A stretch of 64,000 bases of DNA, from assembly GCA_027625915.1 (NCBI GenBank), contig JANTQA010000032.1:13594001-13658000 (forward strand), read 5' to 3'. The position numbers and the translations under genes were made by a program. The stretch comes from Anaeramoeba flamelloides. Its lineage: Eukaryota; Metamonada; Anaeramoebidae. The notes beneath the pieces are model-generated. The model was not told the DNA's origin, made no database searches, and saw nothing but the letters and a program-made list of their open reading frames with translations. Positions 50,101-60,200 of the stretch are shown piece after piece; position 1 is the first letter of the stretch; each line of letters starts with the position of its first letter.

Positions 50101-52771
50101 TTAAGAAATGAAAAAAGATAATTATATGATTTTATTTTTTTATTGATTGAAGGGAGTGATCAAAAATCCTCTTACACTCTGATTACTAATGGTAAATTAG
50201 TAATTTAGATGATAAAGAAAAAAAAATATTTTGGAATCGAGCAAGTTCCAAATTTTTTCATCTGTTGAAAAAACAAAAACAAATAAAAAAAAAAATTTAT
50301 TAAGGGAGTTGGTAAAAAATTAATTAAAAACCTACATCCCATTTTTATCAAGAAGATTCAAAAAACAGCCACGATCCTTTTATTTAAAATTTTATTATTT
50401 AATTATTTCTAAGAAATCTTAAATGCTTTGTTAAGGGGTAGTTGTTTAGTAGCTGCCATTTTTTATCTTTTTGATCCAATCTTTTTGATCGTTCCAGTTT
50501 TTGTTTTTGTCTTTTCTTTTTATTTTCAAGTTGTTCATACCGACTAGTTTCAATCCTTCCAGTATTAGTAGGTAACCACTTGATATTTCTCCTTAGTAAC
50601 TCTTCTTCCCAATAAAAAGGAAATTCAACAAAGGGAAAAAATAGAAAAAAATAAATTATATGATTTTAAATTTATTTCCATTTGAATTTCAAATTCCAGT
50701 ATTTAATGATTTGTGTGCATGGCTCTTACCCTTTAATAAATTTCTTACAATTATTTTCTATCGGTTCTTTAAAGTTACACAGTATTTTCAATATTCTTAC
50801 CTTCTTAACTTTGTTTCCATACGTTTCTTTAATATTTTTCTTTAATTAAAATCTTTTTAAAAAATAAACAAAGAAAAAATATATAAAAAAAAAAAAAGAA
50901 AAAAAGAACATTATTTTTAAATTCTCATTTTTTTTTCTCTATTTGATTTTCTTAAAAATTAACATCCTTTATTGTTTTAAATCTTCCTTTTAATTATTTT
51001 AATAGCGCAAAATTTCACAAAATTAAGGTGCAAGATTCATAAAAAAAAATATAAATTATATTGTAAAACCTGTGAAAAAATCATTTGTTATAAATGTGCA
51101 ATTTTTGATTGTAAAAAACACACAATTATTGAACTGGACAAAGCTGTTGAATATTTAAAAGAAACAAAAATTCCAAAGGAAGAAGAATTGAAAACCCTTT
51201 TGGGTAAGAAAACAAAAAAATTACAAAAATTTGAAAAAAAAAACCTAATTATTGATCAAAAGAATTATGAACTAATAAAGGAATCTCAAAACAAAATTTC
51301 CATTTTAACTGAAGCTCTTTTAAATCAACAAGAAAAAATTCTTAAAGGGATCAATTATATGATAATTGATCAAAAGGAGATGATCAAAGCAGAAATTTCA
51401 ACAACGAAAAAAGAGTTACAAATCTTAGAAGATATTGAAAAAAATCATAATCTTTTAAAATCAGAAAATTATGAAGATAATAAATCGCCACTAAATACTA
51501 TTCACATTATTAATGGCATCTCAAAAAAAATACATTTAATTAAAAATGTAGAAACAAAGGAAATTAGCAAGGGTAAAATGGAATTAATGGATATTAAATT
51601 GGAATTAAACATTAGCCAACTTTTGGAATTAATCAAAAATTTGGATTTTGAAATCCCCATTGATTACAATAAATCAATATTCGAAATACCAGATAATGTA
51701 TTTTTTAATGAGATCTTTCATATTAAAATGAAGATTTTAGATAATCAAAATAACCCAATCTGCATAAAGCAGAATATCATTATATTATTTAAAGATTTGT
51801 CGGATAATATTATCAAAAGAAAGGTATGTTTAAGAGAAAGACAAGATAAAGATAAGCAATCGGCATTTAGAAAAATACCATTTAAATTGAAAAAATTAGG
51901 AAATTATAAGGTAGAAATAGTAATGGAAAATCAGATAATATTTAAAAAAAACCTCAATGTTTTAAATAACATTTCCTTACAGGATTCTGTAATTACATTT
52001 CAGCCAAATAAAATCCAAATAGGAAATACAGCAAAATTAACCATAAGATTATTATCAAATAAAAATGTACCAATCCAAAAAATTGATGAAAATTTGACAA
52101 TTAAAGTCGCATTATCGAATAATAAAAATGAATTAATTTCTGAATTAAAGCATCAACAATATGAAGTTTTCTCTTCAGAACTTCAAATAAACGAAACTGG
52201 TGATTATTTTATTAAATGGTTTCAAATCCAAAACACCAAAATCGATTTTAATCGAAACATTTCTTTAAAAGTTTTTAAAAATAGTTTAATAGATGATAAA
52301 TTTAATATAACCAATTCACATATGGATTTAAAATTTTTAGATAATTTTAAAACCGTGACAAAATCATCTTCAAAATCCGAAATGGTTGTTGCGCTGGGGT
52401 CTTATATTTATGAATCTGGCGAATATGTTATTAAATTTAGAATAATTAAGTGTACAAAAAAAGGATATTTATATTTAGGTGTAAGAAACCCTTCAAACAA
52501 GAAACAATATCATCGTTTTAACCCAAATGAATCATCGGGTTCTTGTCTATATGGCAACAATAAACAGTCAACTCGTTATGGCCGAAATATCTTTTCGGGG
52601 GATATCGTTAAAATGTATCTAAATATGGATAAGGGAACAATTTCCTTTGCAATAAATAAAATTAAATTCCCAGTTGCTTTTACTGGTATCACATATCCAG
52701 TCTGTTTTGAAATAAATGTTTTTGATAATCAGCAAATAGTTCATGTCGAGTCAATTAAAAAAAAAAAATAA
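47153..52771 (+). CDS. TRIM-like protein: two B-boxes, coiled coil, filamin-type repeats, SPRY
   Basis: Two exons, 47153-47411 and 51006-52771, join in phase (ACA A|GTAAAA to TAATAG|CGC) to give 674 residues. Residues 38-76 form a B-box type 1 zinc site (Cys38, 41, 55, 58, 63, 66, His71, 76). Residues 95-125 form B-box type 2 (Cys95, His98, Cys106, 109, 114, 117, 122, His125). About 130-260 is coiled coil. About 300-505 resembles two filamin/Ig-like repeats (FKLKKLGNYKVEIVMENQI and ELQINETGDYFIKW). About 540-674 is a SPRY domain (YESGEYVIKFRIIKC, GYLYLGVRNPSNK, GDIVKMYLNMDKGTISFAIN). No RING finger precedes the B-boxes, so it is probably not a ubiquitin ligase by itself. It may act as a scaffold or sensor. 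The 3.6-kb intron is packed with repeats, including a perfect long inverted repeat. Confidence 0.85.
48101..48625. mobile_element. long inverted repeat with ~148-bp identical arms (intronic)
   Basis: Left arm 48101-48273 and right arm 48452-48625. Over about 48122-48270 I read the arms as identical reverse complements (through AAGGTGAAAGGACTATCT, AGGGTGTGAGTCAAAAC, CTCTTGTTACCCAGAAC). The outer 20-25 bp match less well. The spacer is about 180 bp and there is no coding frame. It lies in the intron of the TRIM-like gene, so the pre-mRNA would fold into a very long perfect duplex. Confidence 0.85.
49425..50030 (+). repeat. hairpin-rich dispersed repeat family 3, copy B
   Basis: Full-length reverse-complement relative of 29240-29830, located in the TRIM-like gene intron. 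It starts with a TTGTTGAATAAGTGTTGATT block. It carries AATCATAGATTTCACGATTT, AAGACATACCC, TTGATCATGAATGTTCACTT and CCACTTGATT in the same order. Confidence 0.75.
50320..50650 (+). repeat. hairpin-rich dispersed repeat family 3, partial copy C
   Basis: Shares the 3' half of copies A and B in the same orientation as B: AGCCACGATCCTTTT, TTATTTTCAAGTTG, CCAGTATTAGTAGGTAACCA, CTCTTCTTCCCAAT and AAGGGAAAAAATAG. It sits about 300 bp beyond copy B in the same intron. Confidence 0.65.
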
Positions 52772-53029
52772 AATTTTACATAATTTTTTTTTTTTAATTA
52801 ATATCCCTTTCTGATTTTATTATTTTTTTCAGAATTCTAAATACATATATTATGTTATGATCTTTCGTGGTTTTTTTTTTTTTATCATTTTCACTTTTAA
52901 ACAAAATTAAGGATTAATAAACTTAATATTTTAAATAGTTTTTTAGGTATTAATTCATTTCGTATCATGTACTTATTGTCACGAAACATCTTTTTTTTTT
53001 TTCTTTTTTTTTTCAACAATAAAGGATTT

Positions 53030-53449
53030 AATGAGAACCGGTATGGGCAAGTGGCAAATGAGAACCGGTATGGGCAAGTGGCAACACAGCCTAGTGTACA
53101 ATCTGAAGACCGGGGTTCTATTCCCTTAACCATTATTTCTTATTGTTTGCCATTTTCTCAAATAGCCACCACGGTGTAATTTTAATTAAAAATCGGGCTT
53201 ATGCTTCTTAGAACCACTAATTCTTTGAGGAAATCGTTTGACCGAATTGAATCTTTTTGACTATTATAAAACTGAACGGAATTGGAACAAAATCCCTCTC
53301 AATTTATGGAGCGGATCCGATTTTTGGGAGAAATGACCAGCTCTCACTTGGTTCAACAATATCTCTAATTCAAATTAGGGATTCGGGCAAACAGGTGGAC
53401 TTTTAGTACCCACTCTTTAATGGAAAAAAAAAAAAAAAAAAAAAAAAAA
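53030..53449 (+). mobile_element. tRNA-type SINE with target-site duplication and poly-A tail
   Basis: Flanked by a perfect 15-bp direct repeat AACAATAAAGGATTT (53015-53029 and 53450-53464), with an A tail of nearly 30 nt just before the right copy. Near the 5' end are an A-box-like TGGGCAAGTGG (53071-53081) and a B-box-like GGTTCTATTCC (53114-53124, one mismatch to consensus), the spacing of a tRNA-type RNA polymerase III promoter. A 27-bp unit (GAGAACCGGTATGGGCAAG...) is duplicated in tandem at the very start, giving a second A-box. The 3' part contains a short hairpin (AGGTGG...CCCACT) before the A tail. Confidence 0.85.
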
Positions 53450-54289
53450 AACAATAAAGGATTTTTATAAAGTAACATGTATTTTTTAAAATAATGAAAT
53501 CTTGTCAAGTTTTTAAAAATTTTTTTTTTTTTAAGTGATTTGTATTTTCATTTTATGAAACTGGTTAATTAACCTTATCTAAATAATTAATTAATTATAA
53601 GACCCTTTTTTTTTTAATCAAAATTTCACATATTTCCATGATAAAAAAAAAAAAAAAAACTAATATTCTTTTATACTGTTACTGTTAATTCATGAAAATG
53701 ATCACATATTTTTTTAGATTTACGAAAGGAAAGTAGTTGATTTTGAAAAAAAAAATAATTTTGTTAGTATTTTTAATTATCAATATTTCAATTCTAATAT
53801 CAATTAATAAAATTAATAGAGGGGTAAATCCATAAATATATTTAAATTTGATAGAAGCCTAAAAAAAATTGTTCAATAATAAAAAGATGTTTAAAGCATA
53901 AATTATTTTTTTTTATTAAAGTTTTAAAAAAAGTTATTTTTTAGTTTTCAAAAAATGAAAAAAAACCAAAAAAAGATTTAGATTTGAAAAAATGTTCTTT
54001 CAAAATTATTAAGTCATATTGGGTATATTACTAAATTTCAAATTTGGTCAAATTGATTTTTTTTCATATTTTTGAAGAGTTTCTTGATATTTTCATCTGT
54101 ATGAAAGTTTTTAAGGGTTTTTTATAGTTGAGGGAGGAAAAATAAAAAAGAATAATTTGCGATTGGTAATATTTTATTAAGTAAATTGTAGAAAATCCAA
54201 ATTTTTGAAATAATCAATACTAAATATATTCAAAAATTTGTTCAAAATCTAAATTTTAATCACCAAAGTTAAGTGGAAAACTTTAATCC

Positions 54290-55044
54290 TTAAGGGATTA
54301 GCGTCACAATAGATTTCTCAATAATCAAAGTATGTTGTAATTGGGTGTAAACGGTATTAGTGCACCATGGCTCGAATAGCTCTAAAAAATCTATTATAAA
54401 TCTTATTGCACAATAAATTATTACATTTTTTACTAAGGATCACAATTAAAAAATTTTATTTTGAAAAATTTTTTTTTTAATTCCTTTTCCAAATCCCAAA
54501 ATAGAAACCCAAAATACAGTACTCGGGTATTTAATAATTTAGATTTAGAACTTCCAAAAGTAACTATTTTTAGAATTTTTGAATTTCAAAGATTAACTCA
54601 ATAAACATCAACATAAAAGTACAAAGACTGATTAATTTTGTTTGCTTTTGATAATTCTAATTATAGCATCAATATATTTCCATGATTTGAAAATAATTTG
54701 TCAAAAAAATCAATTGGTTAATTATTTAATTTTTTAAAAAAAAACGAATTTTTTAGTAACTAATCTACATTTCGCCATAAATTTAAGATAGATATTTTAT
54801 GACTTTGTAGTCTGAATATTGATAATTCAATCATAAAATTTATGACGAAATGCAGATTTTATTCTGAATTTGCTGGGTTTTTTACTAATTTATAGATCAT
54901 TTTTAATTGATGAGATCAACAAATATTACTACTTTACTAATCGATTTTTTAGAGACATTTTAACCATGTGGCACTAATGTGGTTATGTCCAATAACCGCA
55001 TACTTTGATCCTAGGCTTCTCCTTGGTAGACGCTAATCCCTTAA
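54290..55044. mobile_element. TTAA-flanked MITE, family 3, with nested inverted repeat
   Basis: Starts TTAAGGGATTAGCGTC and ends in its exact reverse complement. Beyond the 16 perfect bases the two ends remain alignable for about 140 bp (AATCAAAGTATG, ATTAGTGC-CATGG, GCTCTAAAAAATC). A second inverted pair of about 25 bp around ACATTTCG-CATAAATTT lies in the centre (about 54768-54857) and may be a nested older element. 755 bp, no coding frame. Confidence 0.85.
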
Positions 55045-55214
55045 ATCAAGTTACAAAAGTTAAATTAGTCTCTTAATTATTATTTTTTCAAAATTCAGGA
55101 AAATTTCTGGAAAATACTATCTAAATCCCCCAAATCTACTCTAACATACCATAAAGTATTCTTAAACGACCTATAAATGGGTTTGAAAGACCCACGATCA
55201 ATATAAACTCTTTT

Positions 55215-55593
55215 TCAAAAATTGTGACTCACCTGAAATAATAAATTGAAAAAAAAAAATTATCCTTTAGTATTCATGAATAATTAATAACTAAATATGA
55301 TTTGTAATTCTCTTTTAAGTCATTCTAAATCTATTAAAGCCTGATATATTAAAAATTAAAAAAAATAAAATCAAAAACTAAAAATAAGTGAGTCAAAATT
55401 TTTGAAATGAGCAATACCGATTTTTTATTACTGAACTTTCACTGAAAAAAAGTTGAACAACAAGATTTTTTATGAATAATTAAATCCATTTTCAAAGACA
55501 TTACATAGTCTCAATTTTCATAGTGATTATTTTTCTTTTCGAAAATCTCTTTTTTTTCCACTGGATCTTATAAAAAAAAAAAAAAAGGAAAAG

Positions 55594-55680
<87 letters not shown>

Positions 55681-55815
55681 AAAAGAAAAACAAAAATTTG
55701 AAAAAGCAAAAGAAAAATTTGCAAAATTAGAAAAAATGATTCTTATCCAAAAATTTGAAAATATTTTTTGTAAAGAATACTGGAATCAACCCTCAAAACA
55801 ACTCCCATTCACATT
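55215..55815 (+). repeat. 600-bp direct repeat, copy 1
   Basis: Pairs with 56127-56690 in the same orientation. Its first 190 bp are an inverted-repeat module bounded by CAAAAATTGTGACTCACCT and AGTGAGTCAAAATTTTTGA. It then continues through CACTGAAAAAAAGTTGAACA, an A run of 86 nt and AATACTGGAATCAACCCTCA. A further AAGTGAGTCAAAATTTATGA end follows at 55819. Confidence 0.75.
55594..55679 (+). repeat. 86-nt poly-A run
   Basis: An uninterrupted A homopolymer inside copy 1 of the 600-bp repeat. The matching place in copy 2 has a shorter, interrupted A-rich stretch. The length is probably unstable or approximate in the assembly. Confidence 0.9.
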
Positions 55816-56126
55816 ATAAAGTGAGTCAAAATTTATGAAAAATAGTTTATTTCAATTTAATTGATTATTTTTAAAAAATTGAAATTTTGACCAATTTTGA
55901 AATTTGACCAAATTTGAAAAATAATAATTTTCTCATCTTATTCATATGTATCGTTATAATAATTTAAATCATTTTTGGGATCAAAAAATTGTACAGAATT
56001 GTGTTTGTTGTATCAAATTTCAATAAAGAAGTAAGAATCCAACTCAAAATATTTGATTATTTGATTTGTTTTTCTTTTAATAAAGATAGTATGTATGGTT
56101 TTTTTGAAGAAAAGTAAATCCTTAAT

Positions 56127-56690
56127 GAAAAATTGTGACTCACCTCAAATAATAAATTGAAAAAAATATATATACTTTAGTATTCAAAAACAATAAATAA
56201 CTTAATCTGATTTGTAATTTCACTTTTAAATCATTACAAATATTTAAAAACCTGATATTATAAACATTAAAACCAATAAAACCAAAAACCTAAAAAAAAG
56301 TGAGTCACAATTTTTGAAATAAGCATTATATATTTTTTATTATTGAACTTTTACTGAAAAAAAGTTTAACAAGAAGATTTTTTGTTAATGATTAAATTCA
56401 TTTAAGAAGTCATCACAGAGTCGCAATTTTCTAAGTGATTATTTTTCTTTTTGAAGATCTTTTTTTTCCACATGATCTTTCGTAAACAAAAAAAGGAACA
56501 AAAAAAATAGTAACAAAAAAAAAGTATCAAAAAAAAAGTATCAAAAAAAAAAAAGAAAAAAAAAAATAGACAAAAATAAACTCAAATTTGACAAAATTAG
56601 AAAAAATAATTCTAATCCAAAAATTTGAAAATATATTTTTGATAATAATACTGGAATAAATCCTCAAATCAACTTTCATTAACCTGATAA
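56127..56690 (+). repeat. 600-bp direct repeat, copy 2
   Basis: Second copy of the 55215-55815 repeat, separated from it by about 310 bp. It begins with the same inverted-repeat module (AAAAATTGTGACTCACCT at about 56128, AGTGAGTCACAATTTTTGA at about 56299). Confidence 0.75.
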
Positions 56691-57258
56691 CGATACTATT
56701 TTTCAAAAATTTTGTAATACTTTAAAGATCTTGCTTCAGGTATTACTATATTCCTCAAAACAAATTTTTCTTAATGAGCAGTATTTTTAATTATTTCTTT
56801 ATTTAGATTTTTGTTAATTTTTTGTAATGACTTCAAAAGATAAATATAAATAACACAGGGATAACAAAAATTATTGAGATGTCTTGGTAAATTTAAAATT
56901 GATATTTTCAAATAAACGGATTTTTAATAAAGTTTGATGTGGGAGATAAAAATAAATTGAATTTCATTGGTAAGAGGAAAGTGTTTATTCTAAAATTATT
57001 TCTTTCCAAAAAAAGCAATGTGAATCAAAAAAAATATAATTAACTCTATTGAGAAGATAGAAAATCGATTATGAATAGCTAAAAATAAAATAAAAAAATA
57101 GAATAAATTATTTATTTCTTTTTTTACTTTTTTTTGTGAAAATGTAAAAAAATTCTTAGTAGATATATATTTAAAGAATAAATATATATGCTTTGTAAAG
57201 TATTTAAGAAATTTTGAAGTTTAAAATTCATAAAATTTTTAAAGATAATGATATTGTT

Positions 57259-60200
57259 TTATTTCTTTTGATCATTTTTACCATTATATAAATAAAGGAT
57301 GTTTGTAGCTGCAACTGCAATAAATGGTTCATATTGATTCCAAGAAATATTGAATATTTTTTTTGAAAAATCTACATTATCTGAATCATAAGTTAATTTG
57401 TTATTGGTTTCAAAAATATTATTTGAATTTTCGTTTTGTTTATTTGTGTCATAGAATTTTGAATAGATCTTTGTTGTTTTTGATCCATCAATCAGCATTC
57501 CTTTGTTTTGTTTCCAATCAAATAAATAGTAATAGTTTTCATAAGAACCAGTGATAACATATCTTTTATTTTATAAATATTAAAACAATTTTAAATTATT
57601 AGAAAAAAATTAAAAAAAAATTAAAACATTAAACATTATACACAAAAAAAAATAAAAAAAAAGAATATTTTTTGTTTTTGTTTAATTTTGTAAAAAAAAT
57701 TAACACCGTATACAAATTTTGACAATTTTATGATATTGAAAGCAATTTTGTTTTAACAATTGCTCGAAAAAATTAGTAAGAACTGACTGTTTTAGATAAT
57801 TTTCAGTGAAAATATTTCTATCGTAGTTGTAATTTCTGATTTGTTTTTGACAAACTTTTGAAAATTTTTTTATGTATTCTATTTTAAAGGTGTAATAGAA
57901 TTTGTTTTCAGTATTATTTTTATGTTTTTTTGAAAAAATAAAAATATTTATATAAGAACCAAATCAATTTTTTTCAACTTTAACTTTGTAATGTAAGGGA
58001 TATTTTTTTGGAAAAATTATTTTTTATATTGATTTTAGTTTTTTTGAGTTTAAAATTATTTTAATTGATAATATTGAATTCAATTGGAAAATATAATGAC
58101 AAAATTTTAAAATTGTTTTAACTGATACATTTAATTTCTTCATAAAATCTGCTAAATTAATCTACAGAACAATAAATGCTATTTTTTAAAATTAAAGTTT
58201 CAAAATTTAATTCTAAATAAATAAAATTGTTTTTTTTTTTTTTATTTATGTAACGTGTTACAAAATGCTAAATTAAACTATATTAAATGTGTCTAATTAT
58301 AATTCTTTGTAATTTGATATTTATTAGATCCATATAGATCTACTAAAAATTAATTCATTTTTTTTTATTTTTTATTACATTTAAGAGGCCAACCTTATTT
58401 TAACTCTATTTGTCCAAATCACGAACCTGAATTTATAGTATAAATAAATAATTTTATTGAGAATCTGGTATCTTTACTAATGTGGTCCATTAAATTTCAT
58501 AATTTAAATTCGATTTCTTATTCAATGTTGAAAAGTCAAAAAAATTATATACCAAACAGAAAGATGATTTCTCTCTGAAAATTAGTGATTTTCAGAAGAA
58601 TAATTCCAATTTTGAGGTATCTGTAATTCAATTTAAAAATATAACAACTGATGATCTTTAGAAAAAGGATCTAATAATCATAAAAATTATGGTTAAGATA
58701 AATTCAACCCCTTGAAGATTTCAGAATGTTAAGGGAAACTTTATCACTGTACATTAAGCTCATCATTCTAAAAAAAAAAACAAATATTAAAATTTTAATA
58801 TTCTTTTTCATTTCAAAAATTATTAATATTGAAATTTCATTTTCTAAAGTAATATAAACAAATAATTCTTTTGAAATAAAAAAATAATGAATTTTAATTT
58901 TTATTTTTTCTTGATGTTTTTCTGATTAAAAATAAATATTTTTCTAGAAATTAAGATAAAAAATATATTTTCTTTTCATTTCAAAAAAAATTTCTAAATA
59001 ATGAATAATAAACCTGTTTTTTTTATTCAACTTCTTTTTTGTTAAACTATTATTTTAAATAATGATTTCTTAAAAATTATAATTATTAAATCTTTTTTTA
59101 TCGTTTCCAATTTTATAACAATTTTTTTATTGTTCAAATATTGAAATTATAATTAATTTTATTTTTTTAAAATCAAACTTTCAATAAAATAGAATATCAA
59201 TAATTTCTTTTTCTTTATTTCTTTTTCTTTGATTTTGTTTTTTCAAACCTTTTAATTTTTTTGAAAAATGAAATAAAAAATAAAAAAATTCATATTTTCT
59301 TCTTAAAATGAAACAATATTTAAAAACTATTGAAAGAATGAAAAATAAAATATCATTATAAAAAAATAATTATTAAATAATTCAAAAAATTTGAAGTAAA
59401 AATCAACAAAAGCTTTAAGTTTGAAAAAAAAAATATGTTCAGTTTAGAATTGTTCTTCAAAAATTTTTGATCTGAGAACTAAAACTTTTGTTTTTTAAAT
59501 CAAATTTCGAATCAAGATATTTAGGAATAAATATAATAAAATTTAAATTTATCTTTATAATTATTATCTTGATAATGATTATTATATTGTAAATGATGCA
59601 TTAAATATAAAATAATATAAAATAAAAATTAAAAAACAAATTCAAAAAAGAAAAAAAAAAAAAATTATTTACTTTCCGTCACCACTCCAGTTACATTCAA
59701 ATTTATCAAAAATAAAGTCATTTTCATAAAGTTCGCAAAGCTTAGAATGTGAAAAATCACCAACACAAAGAGTAGCCACTGGCTTTGATTCCATTTTAAC
59801 ATCCCATACTTTCAAAGTCGAATAATCTCTTGAAAGGATATATCTTCCACATGGTGAATATTTAATATCGGCAATATTACTCATAATTTCTGTAAAAAAA
59901 GAATCATTTACAGAAGTTTCTTCATCTTCAAAGCTTCTAACTGAATTATTACATTTTGCTGATTGCCTAAGATCTCCCAAATGGATGATCCCTTTTGAGA
60001 GGGAATACATGAATTGACTGCTTTCGCTTGGATGGAATTGTGAACATGTAATGACTTCAGATAATTGTTCTAAATCATCAGGTTTTAAATCAACAATATC
60101 TTTTTATTTTTTGAGATTATTAATAGGTAATATTTTTAAGATTGAAAATTAATTTGGAATTGTTTTTCAGATTGTTAGTACAATAAAAAATTTTCAAGAT

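Larger units (their letters stand above)
52772..57258. other. convergent, repeat-dense intergenic region
   Basis: A 3'-to-3' gap between the TRIM-like gene (+) and the B55 gene (-). It holds a SINE (53030-53449), a TTAA MITE (54290-55044), two copies of a 600-bp repeat (55215-55815 and 56127-56690) and an 86-nt A run (55594-55679). No protein gene was recognised. Confidence 0.6.

Noticed and set aside
53061-53135. A functional tRNA gene
   Set aside because: A-box and B-box are present, but no acceptor stem or anticodon arm folds. The flanking target duplication and poly-A tail show a SINE instead.
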